In this document: positions 1 to 8,276 of the stretch, piece by piece
Numbering within the stretch: position 1 is the stretch's first letter
Layout: each line of letters opens with the position of its first letter
From: Treponema sp.
GTDB taxonomy: Bacteria > Spirochaetota > Spirochaetia > Treponematales > Treponemataceae
Direction of reading: 5' to 3'
Assembly: GCA_022510865.1 (NCBI GenBank)
Contig: JAFLSQ010000016.1
Location: 269-46,738 of the forward strand
DNA length: 46,470 bases
Translations under genes and position numbers: made by a program
The notes under the pieces: model-generated
The model's database searches: none
What the model saw: the letters and a program-made list of their open reading frames with translations, nothing else
What the model was told of the DNA's origin: nothing

Positions 1-170
1 CATCGTCATGTGTGACCGGGGAATGGCCAAATTCGTCAAGCACCTCATTTTCGAATACCGCAGCGGCTGTTGTGCTCGTCCACAACCTGCCTAAACCTCT
101 CTGCGAATTCCCTGCCCGTTATCTTGCTGACCTTTTTGAATTATTATTCGATAGCCTGTGAGAGCAGCCG
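1..170 (-). pseudogene. Remnant of type I restriction enzyme HsdR C-terminal region
   Basis: No intact gene is present. Reading the minus strand from about 170 down to 1, one frame gives RLLSQAIE, two in-frame stops, then FKKVSKITGREFAERFRQVV and DEHNSRC. A shift of one frame then gives AAVFENEVLDEFGHSPVTHD up to the window edge. The order 'GREFAERF..VVDE.N.R' followed by 'VFENEVLDEF' resembles, from memory, the helical C-terminal tail of type I restriction R subunits. Two stops and one frameshift within about 55 codons, and no start codon, mark it as a decayed fragment. The rest of the gene, if any, lies outside the window. The family call is tentative because the fragment is short. Confidence 0.35.
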
Positions 171-194
171 CTATAGTACGCTTTATTCTCTCCC

Positions 195-971
195 TCACTT
201 CCCCTCCCCCGCAATCAGGCGGCGCAGAGCCTCCACCGCAACGGTGATGGCGCGCTCGGTGTCATGCGCCTGCTCGTTCGGAAGACCTTTTTTCGCGCGC
301 TCCTGATTCGCAACGACGAGGAAGCACGAGCCGACGCGCACACGCAGGAACTGCCCCGCTATGAAAAGCGCCGCGCTCTCCATCTCGCTCGCAAGGCATC
401 CCATCCTGAGCCACGCCTGCCACTTATTCTCAAGCTCATAGCTCACAGGCATGATTTCCGGCTCGTGCTGGCCGAAAAACGAGTCCTTGCACTGCACTAC
501 ACCGGTATGAAAAGGAACTTTCATTGACTTCGCCGCGCCGACAAGGGCGTTCACGCAGTCAAGGCTCGCCACGGCAGGATACTCAATCGGAGCGAATTCA
601 CGGCTTGTTCCCTCCATCCGAACCGCGCCGGTGGCAATCACAATATCGCCGCCAAGAACGTCCTCCTGCATCCCGCCGCAAGTTCCCACGCGGATAAAAG
701 TGTGCGCCCCGCATTTTGAAAGCTCGTCAATCGCGATTGCAGCGGACGGCCCGCCGATTCCCGTGGAAGTCACGCTCACCCGGACGCCGTCCAGAGTGCC
801 GGTGTAAGTGGTGTACTCGCGCACATCGGCAACAAGACGCGGGCTGTCAAAATGAGAGGCGATTTTCTCGCAGCGTTTCGGGTCGCCGGGCAGAATCACG
901 TACTTCCCGATGTCCTCAGGCCCCACACCTGTGTGATACTGCTTCCCAGAGCCTTCCGTGTAGTCAACCAT
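195..971 (-). CDS. udp: Uridine phosphorylase
   Basis: 258 aa, the usual length for the nucleoside phosphorylase (PNP/UDP) family. It is expected to cleave uridine with phosphate to uracil and ribose-1-phosphate in the cytoplasm (pyrimidine salvage). Visible motifs: the phosphate-binding N-terminal segment [14 protein letters not shown] (about residues 26-39), the strand [25 protein letters not shown] in the middle, and [12 protein letters not shown], which is typical of bacterial uridine phosphorylases. The late MESAALF holds the Met-Glu that contacts ribose. The ATG follows GGAGG with a 7-nt spacer. Only 12 bp separate it from the hydratase gene upstream, so the two are probably cotranscribed. 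A purine-specific relative is possible, but the QCKDSF.GQH signature favours uridine. Confidence 0.9.
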   Translation of the reverse strand: MVDYTEGSGKQYHTGVGPEDIGKYVILPGDPKRCEKIASHFDSPRLVADVREYTTYTGTLDGVRVSVTSTGIGGPSAAIAIDELSKCGAHTFIRVGTCGGMQEDVLGGDIVIATGAVRMEGTSREFAPIEYPAVASLDCVNALVGAAKSMKVPFHTGVVQCKDSFFGQHEPEIMPVSYELENKWQAWLRMGCLASEMESAALFIAGQFLRVRVGSCFLVVANQERAKKGLPNEQAHDTERAITVAVEALRRLIAGEGK

Positions 972-983
972 AAAATCCTCCGC

Positions 984-3212
984 CTACGATTTATAAAAAT
1001 TGATCAGACAGCCCGCAAGGATGATTCTGCGCTCGTCGTCGGTGAGGTCTCCCGTAAAAAGCTCGAACTCGGAAATCCCGCCGTCCGCCCGCACCGCATA
1101 CGCCCTGACTGACGGACGCTTCTCGCTCACAGCCTCCCTCACATCGGGGATGAAAACATAGTCGCCGTTCGCAAACGGCAGATCCGCATCTCCGCCCTTG
1201 TAGACGAACGGCAGCATTCCCCAGTTGATGAGGTTCGAGCGGTAGCGTTTTGTTGCGTACTCGTTCGCAATGTTCGCCCAGCCGCCAAGCACTTTCTGGC
1301 ATGAAGCAGCCTGCTCGCGGGCCGAGCCGTCGCCCGGCTTCACCGCAAAAATCGCAGAGCCAAGCCCTGATTTTCCGACGCGCCCGGCAAACTCAGGCCT
1401 CGCAACCTCAAGAATTTCCGCCGTCCGCCGCACCTCAGAAATGATTTCCGGAGCTTTGTCGCGCACAGCCTTTGCCCGCGGAACATAAGCGGGGTCTTTC
1501 CGGCTGAGCGTGAATTCCGCAAGCCCCAGCGGATTCGAGCGGAACGACGATGTCTCGCCGGACGGAATCAGCTCGTCTGTCGTAGTGACCGGGTCGTGAA
1601 TCTCCGAGACGATTTTAAGCAGAAGGTCGTCTGTGAGCGCGGACATCTCCGGCCAGTCCTTGATGTTCGGGCCAAACTGAATCTGCACCTCGGGATGGGC
1701 AATCCCTTTCGAGTCGTAAACGCGCTTCTCGTAAATCGTCTTGTCAAAGAAATATTTTTTTCCGCTGAATTCAGTGTCGAACTCCGTGGCAGGCGTGAGA
1801 AATCCGCGGTTCGCGGCGGTAGCCGCAATCGACCTTGCGTCCATCAGCGCGACTGAGGCAATCTGCCCGCTCTGGATTTTAGAGCCTTCCCGGTTGGGGA
1901 AGTTCCTCGTGGAATGGCGGATGCTCAGCGCACCGTTCGCAGGAGTGTCGCCCGCGCCGAAGCACGGCCCGCAGAACGCGGTCTTTATCACCGCACCGGC
2001 AGAGACAAGCGCGGCAAAGGCCCCGTTTCTCATCAGCTCCTGATAGACCGGCATTGAGGCAGGATAGACGCTCAGGACGAATTTTCCGTTTCCGGTGTCC
2101 TTGCCCTTCAAAATATCCGCCGCGGCGCAGATGTTCTCGAAGCCGCCGCCCGCGCAGCCCGCTATGATTCCCTGGTCAACGTAAAGTTTTCCGCCAATGA
2201 TTTTATCGCTCAGGGTGAAATTCACTTTGTCTCCGAAGCTCACTTTCGCGCGTCTCTCGGTCTCGGCAATCACATCGCGCAGGTTCGCGTTCACCTCGTC
2301 AATCGTGTAAGCGCATGACGGATGGAACGGCATGGCAATCATCGGGCGGATTCTGCCCAAATCAATCTCAATCGCGCCGTCATAGTACGCGCCGTCAGCA
2401 GGATGAAGCTCGCGGAAAGCGTCCTCGCGTCCGTGGACAGAATAAAACTCGCGGATTTTCTCGTCCGTCTCCCAGATTGACGAGAGGCAGGTCGTCTCGG
2501 TCGTCATAACGTCAATTCCGATTCTGAAATCCGCGGAAAGAGAGGCGACACCCGGGCCGATGAATTCCATCACCTTGTTCTTTACGAATCCGCTGTCAAA
2601 AACCTCTTTGATAATCGCAAGCGCGACATCCTGCGGGCCGACTCCCGGAACGGGGCTTCCCGTAAGATAGACCGCAACAACGCCGGGGTAGGCCACGTCG
2701 TAAGTCTTGCCAAGAAGCTGCTTCGCAAGCTCACCGCCGCCCTCGCCGATTGCCATTGTTCCGAGCGCGCCGTACCGCGTGTGGCTGTCCGAGCCAAGAA
2801 TCATCGCGCCGCACTCAGCGAGCATCTCGCGCGCGAACTGATGAATCACCGCCTGATGCGGGGGCACGTAAATCCCGCCGTATTTCTGGGCGCAGGTCAG
2901 GCCAAAAACATGGTCATCCTCGTTGATTGTGCCGCCCACAGCGCACAGCGAGTTGTGGCAGTTCGTGAGGACATAAGGAACAGGAAACCTCTCAAGCCCG
3001 GAGGCACGCGCCGTCTGGATAATGCCGACGTAAGTGATGTCATGCGAGGTGATTTTATCAAACTTGATTCTGAGCCTCGCCTCGTCCCCGCCGGTATTGT
3101 GCGCCTGCAGAATCGACCATGCGATTGTTTTTTTAAAGGAATCCTGTGATTTCTCACCCGCGTCAGTCAGTTTGCCGTCCTTGTAAATTGCGCCGCTTTC
3201 CCAAATTCTCAT
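984..3212 (-). CDS. Aconitase-family hydratase (YbhJ-like)
   Basis: 742 aa. The start at 3212 is chosen because AGAGGA precedes it by 5 nt and the protein then opens with [13 protein letters not shown]; a longer frame to 3380 lacks a ribosome site and family similarity. Three cysteines that would ligate a [4Fe-4S] cluster are visible: one in [13 protein letters not shown] and two in [11 protein letters not shown] (the CGPC of aconitases). Other aconitase signatures are [14 protein letters not shown] and [16 protein letters not shown]. The swivel domain lies in the last ~180 residues. True aconitases isomerise citrate and isocitrate; many treponemes lack a full TCA cycle, and this subtype resembles the poorly characterised YbhJ-type hydratases, so the substrate is uncertain. 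An extended -10 lies at 3257-3265. Confidence 0.8.
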   Translation of the reverse strand: MRIWESGAIYKDGKLTDAGEKSQDSFKKTIAWSILQAHNTGGDEARLRIKFDKITSHDITYVGIIQTARASGLERFPVPYVLTNCHNSLCAVGGTINEDDHVFGLTCAQKYGGIYVPPHQAVIHQFAREMLAECGAMILGSDSHTRYGALGTMAIGEGGGELAKQLLGKTYDVAYPGVVAVYLTGSPVPGVGPQDVALAIIKEVFDSGFVKNKVMEFIGPGVASLSADFRIGIDVMTTETTCLSSIWETDEKIREFYSVHGREDAFRELHPADGAYYDGAIEIDLGRIRPMIAMPFHPSCAYTIDEVNANLRDVIAETERRAKVSFGDKVNFTLSDKIIGGKLYVDQGIIAGCAGGGFENICAAADILKGKDTGNGKFVLSVYPASMPVYQELMRNGAFAALVSAGAVIKTAFCGPCFGAGDTPANGALSIRHSTRNFPNREGSKIQSGQIASVALMDARSIAATAANRGFLTPATEFDTEFSGKKYFFDKTIYEKRVYDSKGIAHPEVQIQFGPNIKDWPEMSALTDDLLLKIVSEIHDPVTTTDELIPSGETSSFRSNPLGLAEFTLSRKDPAYVPRAKAVRDKAPEIISEVRRTAEILEVARPEFAGRVGKSGLGSAIFAVKPGDGSAREQAASCQKVLGGWANIANEYATKRYRSNLINWGMLPFVYKGGDADLPFANGDYVFIPDVREAVSEKRPSVRAYAVRADGGISEFELFTGDLTDDERRIILAGCLINFYKS

Positions 3213-3256
3213 TGCAGTCCTCTGAAAATCTTGAATTTTATTTGTGATTTTATGGC

Positions 3257-3265
3257 AGAATATCA
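3257..3265 (-). promoter_or_regulatory. Extended -10 element for the hydratase-udp operon
   Basis: Reverse-strand TGATATTCT (TGn plus TATTCT) sits 44 nt upstream of the hydratase start. No good -35 is seen at 17 bp, which is acceptable for an extended -10 promoter. Predicted from sequence only. Confidence 0.35.
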
Positions 3266-3504
3266 CATTTTCCGCGGATTGGGTAGTAGTCCGCAAGCGC
3301 AAAACAAGCGGGATTAAATCACGCGGAACACCGCAAGACCGTCCTGAAACCGCGCACATCCGTCTCATGCGGATTATCATGCCGGGCGTGATTCCATGGA
3401 TTCTACTGCACCGATAAATTCCGTCTTACAAAAAAACCGATGCCGGGCAATCGGGCGTATAGACATATTCAGTAAAAATTCATATAATAGTGAAATACGC
3501 TATG

Positions 3505-3513
3505 TGTTAGAAT
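3505..3513 (+). promoter_or_regulatory. Extended -10 element for the infC operon
   Basis: TGTTAGAAT (TGn plus TAGAAT) lies about 29 nt upstream of the IF3 start. The same TGnTANAAT form recurs before capD, queA and ruvB in this window. A TATAAT also occurs at 3483-3488 and could be an alternative. The 329-bp spacer 3213-3541 between divergent genes holds these promoters and nothing else that I recognise. Confidence 0.45.
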
Positions 3514-3541
3514 TGTGTTTTGCAGACACGAAGGAGGATTT

Positions 3542-4090
3542 TTGGCATACGTGAATAATAACAGCAACAATAAGGGACAGAGAATCAATGAAATGATTCG
3601 AGTCAGAGAGGTGCGTCTTATTGATGACGAGGGCAAGCAGATGGGCATCGTCCCCACTCAGGAGGCTCTCAGAATAGCAAAAGACAAGGATCTTGACCTT
3701 GTTGAGGTTTCACCGAATGCGAATCCGCCGGTTTGTAAAATCCTAGATTACGGCAAGTACAGATTTGAACAGGAAAAAAAGCTCCGTGATTCCAAGAAAA
3801 ATCAGAAAGTACTTAAGTTGAAGGAAATCCGGATGCAGCCGAAAATCGGCTCCGGAGATTTGGATACAAAAGCCAAACACATACAGGAATTTCTGGACGA
3901 GGGTGACAAAGTGAAGGTCACAATCCGCTTCCGCGGACGTGAGCTTGCGCACACCGAGCTTGGCTACGATGTTCTGAATGAGGTTTTGAAGCGACTTACC
4001 TCGGCGTACAATATTGACAAGCCCGCCGCAATGGACGGAAGGAATATGTCAATGACAATCTCATCAAAAGCCGCAAAAAAAGAGGGTTAG
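3542..4090 (+). CDS. infC: Translation initiation factor IF-3
   Basis: About 182 aa. Family features: [20 protein letters not shown] at the N-terminus (ubiquitin-like N domain), the lysine-rich linker around [15 protein letters not shown], and a C domain with [20 protein letters not shown] and [19 protein letters not shown]-3 binds the 30S subunit and checks the start codon. Start choice: AAGGAGG at 3531-3537 is followed 4 nt later by TTG at 3542. A GTG at 3551 is 13 nt away and a GTG at 3515 lies upstream of the ribosome site. Rare or non-AUG starts are typical of infC because IF-3 discriminates against them, giving autoregulation. It heads infC-rpmI-rplT with very short spacers. Confidence 0.93.
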   Translation: MAYVNNNSNNKGQRINEMIRVREVRLIDDEGKQMGIVPTQEALRIAKDKDLDLVEVSPNANPPVCKILDYGKYRFEQEKKLRDSKKNQKVLKLKEIRMQPKIGSGDLDTKAKHIQEFLDEGDKVKVTIRFRGRELAHTELGYDVLNEVLKRLTSAYNIDKPAAMDGRNMSMTISSKAAKKEG

Positions 4091-4094
4091 AAAA

Positions 4095-4295
4095 ATGCCT
4101 AAAATGAAGACAAAAAAGTCAGCCGCAAAGAGATACTCTCTGACCGGAACTGGCAAAGTAAAGCACAAGAAGCAGAACCTTCGTCATATTCTGACAAAGC
4201 GTTCTCCGAAAAGAAAGAGAAATCTGCGCTCAGCAGGTTATGTAGATGAAGCGGACGCAAAGAAAATCAGAAAGCAGATGCTTCCTTATGGTTGA
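4095..4295 (+). CDS. rpmI: Large ribosomal subunit protein bL35
   Basis: 66 aa, standard length. It begins [20 protein letters not shown] and contains the basic segment [12 protein letters not shown], both characteristic of bL35 of the 50S subunit. Only 4 bp separate it from the IF-3 stop codon, so translation is probably coupled. In other bacteria the infC-rpmI-rplT group is repressed by free L20; I see no obvious pseudoknot operator here by eye. Confidence 0.96.
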   Translation: MPKMKTKKSAAKRYSLTGTGKVKHKKQNLRHILTKRSPKRKRNLRSAGYVDEADAKKIRKQMLPYG

Positions 4296-4307
4296 TAGGA
4301 GATTGAA

Positions 4308-4667
4308 ATGTCAAGAGCGATAGACGGAACAAAAAGAAAGAACCGACGTAAAAAACTCCTGAAACTCGCCAAGGGTTTCCAAGGAGACAGGAAATCAAAC
4401 TACAAAGCGGCGAAAGACGCTGTGACAAAGGCGCTCAGGCACTCTTATGTTGACCGCCGTGACCGCAAGGGCGAATTCCGCACTCTGTGGATTGCGCGTA
4501 TCAACGCCGCCGTCCGCGAGGAAGGCCTCACCTACTCCCGGTTCATTGACGGAGTTAACAAGGCTGGTATTAAATTGAACCGCAAGGCTCTTTCTAATAT
4601 GGCGATTGAGGACCCTGCCGCGTTCAAGGCTGTTGTCGAAGCGGCAAAGAAAGCCCTCAAGGCTTAA
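4308..4667 (+). CDS. rplT: Large ribosomal subunit protein bL20
   Basis: 119 aa. Family signatures include [20 protein letters not shown] near the N-terminus, the basic extension that threads into 23S rRNA, then [20 protein letters not shown] and [16 protein letters not shown] in the globular domain. It assembles early on 23S rRNA and, in characterised species, represses its own operon. AGGAG precedes the ATG, and 12 bp separate it from rpmI. It ends 15 bp before the ZapB-like gene, so ribosomal and division genes appear to share a transcript. Confidence 0.96.
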   Translation: MSRAIDGTKRKNRRKKLLKLAKGFQGDRKSNYKAAKDAVTKALRHSYVDRRDRKGEFRTLWIARINAAVREEGLTYSRFIDGVNKAGIKLNRKALSNMAIEDPAAFKAVVEAAKKALKA

Positions 4668-4682
4668 TCAAAGGATTTATTT

Positions 4683-5270
4683 ATGATTACTCTTGATCAG
4701 GTTATTCTTCTTGAGCAAAAAGTGGAGAGTGCTGTTGCGAAAATCCAACAGCTGCAGGCTGAAAACGATGCTCTTCGTGCAAAGTGCGGTGAGCTCACAA
4801 ATGCGCTTTCAAGCAAGACGGAGCTGCTCTCCACAATTGAGTCGGATCAAAGCCAGATTGAGAGCGGCATAAAAAAGGCACTTGACCGTCTGCTTTACAT
4901 AGAGAACGCCGTCTTAAAAAACGGCGGCTCTGCGGCAGACGCTCAGGCGGCCTCACATCCACAGCCGGAGCCATCACAGGCAATGAATCCGGCAGAAGAC
5001 GCAGAGGTTGAGGAGCGCACAAACCCTGCGGCCGGGCAGGAAAATCCCGCCCAGAATCAGGATAAAATTGAACAGATTGGTCAGATTGAGCAGCCTGTCT
5101 CTTATGTCCAGTACAATCATCCGCACCAGGAAGAGCCTGACCCATCCGAGCCGAATTTCGGCACAATGCAGTTGTCGGACACGCAGGAGATTGAGAATGC
5201 GTTTGATGACGGTCTTGGCGATGACAACGATGACGAGGCTCAGGACAATCTGGGGTTTGATATATTCTGA
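4683..5270 (+). CDS. ZapB-like coiled-coil cell division protein
   Basis: 195 aa. Residues 1-80 are heptad-rich (LDQVILLEQKVESAVAKIQQ, then LQAENDALRAK) and predict a parallel coiled coil like ZapB or other FtsZ-ring linkers. The second half is a disordered Pro/Gln/Glu/Asp-rich tail that ends in a short acidic stretch, DDGLGDDNDDEAQDNLGFDI. No enzyme motif or membrane segment. The stop codon overlaps the ATG of the zapA gene (TGATG), so the two are translationally coupled, which supports a divisome role. True ZapB is about 80 aa; the long acidic tail is extra. The name is by coiled coil and neighbourhood, not by strong sequence identity. Confidence 0.6.
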   Translation: MITLDQVILLEQKVESAVAKIQQLQAENDALRAKCGELTNALSSKTELLSTIESDQSQIESGIKKALDRLLYIENAVLKNGGSAADAQAASHPQPEPSQAMNPAEDAEVEERTNPAAGQENPAQNQDKIEQIGQIEQPVSYVQYNHPHQEEPDPSEPNFGTMQLSDTQEIENAFDDGLGDDNDDEAQDNLGFDIF

Positions 5271-5581
5271 TGGGCAAACTTAAGATACAGCTGCTTGGCG
5301 CGGATTTCGCCATCAACTCCCCGGAAAACGACGAGTATCTGGAAAAACTTCTGAGGCATTACATCAACGTCACAGAGGACGTGAAAAAAATCGACAGGCG
5401 GATGCCATCGCTTCATGTCGCGATTCTGTCCGGCATTGAGATGTGCAACGAGCTTTACAAAGAGAAAGAGAAAAGAATCGCGCTGGAAAGCGGCCGCGCC
5501 CCGCAGAATATCCCTCAGGACAGTTCTGAGATTGAGAAGCGCACGCAGGGAATGATTGAGACAATCAGCAAGGTGCTTTAA
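5270..5581 (+). CDS. zapA: Cell division protein ZapA
   Basis: 103 aa, typical ZapA length. The N-terminal fold KLKIQLLGADFAINSPENDE followed by EYLEKLLRHYINVTEDV matches the beta-beta-alpha head of ZapA, and a C-terminal helix from about residue 45 (MPSLHVAILSGIEMCNELYK) corresponds to the coiled-coil tetramer stalk. ZapA cross-links FtsZ protofilaments at midcell. Its ATG overlaps the upstream gene's TGA. Its TAA directly abuts the TTG of the following gene. Position after rplT fits the order I recall for treponemes. Confidence 0.8.
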   Translation: MGKLKIQLLGADFAINSPENDEYLEKLLRHYINVTEDVKKIDRRMPSLHVAILSGIEMCNELYKEKEKRIALESGRAPQNIPQDSSEIEKRTQGMIETISKVL

Positions 5582-6067
5582 TTGAGCGGTAATCTGCGCA
5601 TCTGGGTTGACGCTGACTCCTGCCCCGCCCTTGTAAGAAATCACACGGTAAAAATGGCGACACGCAGCAATATCAGGACGATTTTTGTGGCGAACCGCGA
5701 GGTATCAGTCCAGCAGAGCGGCGACTTTGAGATGGTCATCTGCAATAAAGAGAAGGACGCGGCGGACAATCACATTTTTGAGAACGCCAGAATCCCCGAT
5801 ATTGTGATTACAAACGACATCCTGTTCGCGTCAAGGCTTGTCTCAAGCGGAATGTGCGCCATAAATGACCGCGGAACTGTCTTTACGCCGGAGAACGTGC
5901 GCGAGAGGCTCTCCACGCGGGACTTTGACATGCAGCTGGCGCAGATTGGCCTTGTGAAGCATTTTCACGAGGGTTATGATAAAAAGAAGTTCGCAAAGTT
6001 CGCGGAGACTTTTGACAGAATCCTGCACCAGCAAATCAGGAAATCAAGGGAAGCACAAAAGGGATGA
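5582..6067 (+). CDS. YaiI/YqxD (DUF188) family protein
   Basis: 161 aa. The segment RIWVDADSCPALVRNHTVKM is the hallmark N-terminus of the YaiI/YqxD family, followed by VICNKEKDAADNHIFENA and PDIVITNDILFASRLV. This resembles a PIN-like acidic pocket (D10, D12, D59, D61 region), so a metal-dependent nuclease has been suggested for the family, but its function is unproven. A TTG start is used: it immediately follows the zapA TAA and no ATG is available nearby. The stop at 6065-6067 lies 1 bp from the convergent phosphodiesterase gene with no visible terminator. Confidence 0.85.
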   Translation: MSGNLRIWVDADSCPALVRNHTVKMATRSNIRTIFVANREVSVQQSGDFEMVICNKEKDAADNHIFENARIPDIVITNDILFASRLVSSGMCAINDRGTVFTPENVRERLSTRDFDMQLAQIGLVKHFHEGYDKKKFAKFAETFDRILHQQIRKSREAQKG

Positions 6068-6068
6068 T

Positions 6069-7319
6069 TCAGTCCTCGTCCGGGAACGCCAGGGAAATCG
6101 AGCAGATTCGCTCGCGCACCTGCATGAACGCGAGCACAACATCCGGGTCAAACTGCGAGCCGGAGCACTTCTGGATTTCCGCGAACGCGTCGTCAATCGT
6201 CCATGCCTCTTTATAGCAGCGCGCGTGGCTGAGCGCGTCAAACACATCCGCCACAGCGACAATCCTCGCGCAAAGCGGAATCTCCTCGCCGCAAAGCGGA
6301 TCTGCCTTAGGCACAACGCCGTTTTTTATGGAAAAATCGCTCAGGGTCACTTTCCCGGGATAGCCGGCCGGCCCGCCATCCCACCTGTCGTGATGATGCA
6401 GCGCGACATCGCGCGACATCTGGTCAAGCATTGAGGCAGGAGGGTCAAAAAGCTGCGCTCCAATGCAGGTGTGCGCTTTCATAATGCTGCGCTCCTCCTC
6501 GGTGAAAGGCGGGTACTTTTTTTTCAGAATCACATCCGATATTCCGACTTTTCCGACATCGTGAAGCTTCGCGGCAATCTTAAGATTATCGCGGTAAGTG
6601 TGACGCTCTGATTCAGGAACTTTGTGATTGAACGCCCAGCGGTCATAAATCTCAAGGGAAAACGACGAGACACGCTCGACGTGCAGGTAAGTTTCCTTTG
6701 GGTCGCGGAATTCCGCCATTTTCAGGATTCGCCTGACCATGCTCGCGGTCACATAGGCGTGTGTCAGAGCCTGCACCGCGCTCGCGGCAAAATGAGTGAT
6801 GAGAAGCTCGGCATCATCATCAAAACTGATTACATTGCCCTGCGTGTCCTTGGCATTTATAATCTGGATTACGCCGAGCGTCATCCCGCTCGCCATCCTG
6901 AGCGGAAAAGTGTACATCGATTTTGTGCGGTAGCTGGTCGCCAAATCCGTGTTCTTGTTGAATTTGTAGGGCATATCCGCAGGAATCTCATAGCAATCCC
7001 TGATGTTGAGCGGCTTTCCCGTGAGCGCGACATATCCGCAAATCTGCTTCTCGTTGATTGGGAACGAGAAACTTGTGTACGGCAGCTTCTCGCCCGGCGC
7101 GAGCGCCCTCTGGTGCGTGTCATTCTGGCCGTGCTTGATTGTGAGCTTGTCGCCCTCCACAACGTAAATGGAGCCTGCATCCGCGCGAACAATTTTGCGG
7201 GTCTCCGTCAGAATGCGCTCCAAAAGAACGTCAACGTCCTGAATCTCGTTCATCTGCCGCTCAATCTCAATTATGCGCTGGAGCTGGCCGTCATTATCAC
7301 CCATGCTGCTTTTTTTCAT
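6069..7319 (-). CDS. GAF and HD-GYP domain protein, predicted cyclic-di-GMP phosphodiesterase
   Basis: 416 aa, cytoplasmic, no membrane segment. Residues ~28-190 form a GAF sensor (VLLERILTETRKIVRADAGS onward, ending in GVIQIINAKD). Residues ~200-410 form an HD-GYP domain: HDVGK at 253-257, HHHDRWDGGPAGYPG at 308-322, and IPLCARIVAVADVFDAL. HD-GYP enzymes hydrolyse c-di-GMP to pGpG or GMP using two or three metal ions. Two oddities: the usual HHE..DGSGYP reads HHHD..DGGPAGYP, and about 25 extra residues separate GYPG from the ARI motif. It heads a minus-strand run with an RNA methyltransferase and a GH3 lipoprotein but is functionally independent of them. Confidence 0.86.
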   Translation of the reverse strand: MKKSSMGDNDGQLQRIIEIERQMNEIQDVDVLLERILTETRKIVRADAGSIYVVEGDKLTIKHGQNDTHQRALAPGEKLPYTSFSFPINEKQICGYVALTGKPLNIRDCYEIPADMPYKFNKNTDLATSYRTKSMYTFPLRMASGMTLGVIQIINAKDTQGNVISFDDDAELLITHFAASAVQALTHAYVTASMVRRILKMAEFRDPKETYLHVERVSSFSLEIYDRWAFNHKVPESERHTYRDNLKIAAKLHDVGKVGISDVILKKKYPPFTEEERSIMKAHTCIGAQLFDPPASMLDQMSRDVALHHHDRWDGGPAGYPGKVTLSDFSIKNGVVPKADPLCGEEIPLCARIVAVADVFDALSHARCYKEAWTIDDAFAEIQKCSGSQFDPDVVLAFMQVRERICSISLAFPDED

Positions 7320-7357
7320 ACTCCCATTATCACCGTTTGACGCTTTTTTTCAAGGCT

Positions 7358-8272
7358 TCATTCCGATTTTTGCTTCTGGATGACAGAAAAATAAATGGGT
7401 CCGGCACCGTCCGCAACATCAGGAAGAACCTGAAAGCCGAATTCCGTGCTCTGATACGCGGGAAGAGCGAAATCCGCAGGAACGAACCCCGCGATTTCTG
7501 CGGCTTCCGGCTCGGGCGACAGAAAAACCGGGGCAGACATGGCTGCGGGACCTGATTTTCCTGCCCGGTCTGAAAAATCATCAGATTTCTCCCTCCCACC
7601 GAATTTTCTGACAAGCCGCCGGATTATCCCGTCATTCTCTTCCGGCGCGAGCGCGCAGGTTGAGTAGACCATTATGCCGCCGGGAGCAAGCATCCGGTAT
7701 GCCGATGACAGCAGCGCCCATTCCTCCATAGCCACGGACTTTATTCTTGACGGCGACCACTGCGAAAGATATTTCTCGTCATTAAAAACGTGCCGCTCAG
7801 ATGAGCAGGGCGCGTCAAGCAGAATCCGGTCAAAGCATTCGCCGTGATTCCTGCACCATGCCGTGCCGTCACTGCACGAGACAGTCACCCGCCCAGAAAT
7901 CTCCTGCGGAAGGCACTCGCTGACCACAGCGGACAGTCGGCATTTTCGTGCCGGGGAACGCTCATTGGAATAAAGATGCGCGTCATCATCCATTCGCGAA
8001 GCCAGGACCAGGGTTTTGCCGCCGGGGGCAGCGCATAAATCAAGAATGCTGTCAGCCCCCTCAAGCGGAAGGCAGAGCGCGGCGAGAATGGACGCGCTGT
8101 CAAGAAAATAACTTTTCTGCGCACCGGGCACGCGGTACTCCGTGGCTCTAGGCTCTTTCAACAGCGCAGACCTGAGATTCTGCCACCGCCCGCCAAAAAC
8201 CTCGCCGTACCAGGCCTCAAATCCGTCGCGCCCGCAGAGTTTTCTGCTGATTTCCCCGCTCTTTTTTTTCAC
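7358..8272 (-). CDS. RsmB/NOP-family RNA cytosine-C5 methyltransferase
   Basis: 304 aa. SAM site DLCAAPGGKTLVLASR (motif I), catalytic motif IV DAPCSSERHVF, and motif VI YSTCALAPEENDGII with the second catalytic cysteine. These three in order define the RsmB/RsmF/NSUN class, which methylates C5 of cytosine in rRNA or tRNA. It lacks the N-terminal NusB-like domain of RsmB, and the C-terminus is short, so it is closer to the compact single-domain members. The exact target base cannot be told from sequence. Only 4 bp separate its ATG from the stop of the upstream GH3 gene. Confidence 0.88.
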   Translation of the reverse strand: MKKKSGEISRKLCGRDGFEAWYGEVFGGRWQNLRSALLKEPRATEYRVPGAQKSYFLDSASILAALCLPLEGADSILDLCAAPGGKTLVLASRMDDDAHLYSNERSPARKCRLSAVVSECLPQEISGRVTVSCSDGTAWCRNHGECFDRILLDAPCSSERHVFNDEKYLSQWSPSRIKSVAMEEWALLSSAYRMLAPGGIMVYSTCALAPEENDGIIRRLVRKFGGREKSDDFSDRAGKSGPAAMSAPVFLSPEPEAAEIAGFVPADFALPAYQSTEFGFQVLPDVADGAGPIYFSVIQKQKSE

Positions 8273-8276
8273 CTGA

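Noticed and set aside
3213..3380. N-terminal extension of the hydratase to 3380
   Set aside because: No ribosome site, low-complexity basic sequence, and it would cover the predicted promoter at 3257-3265.
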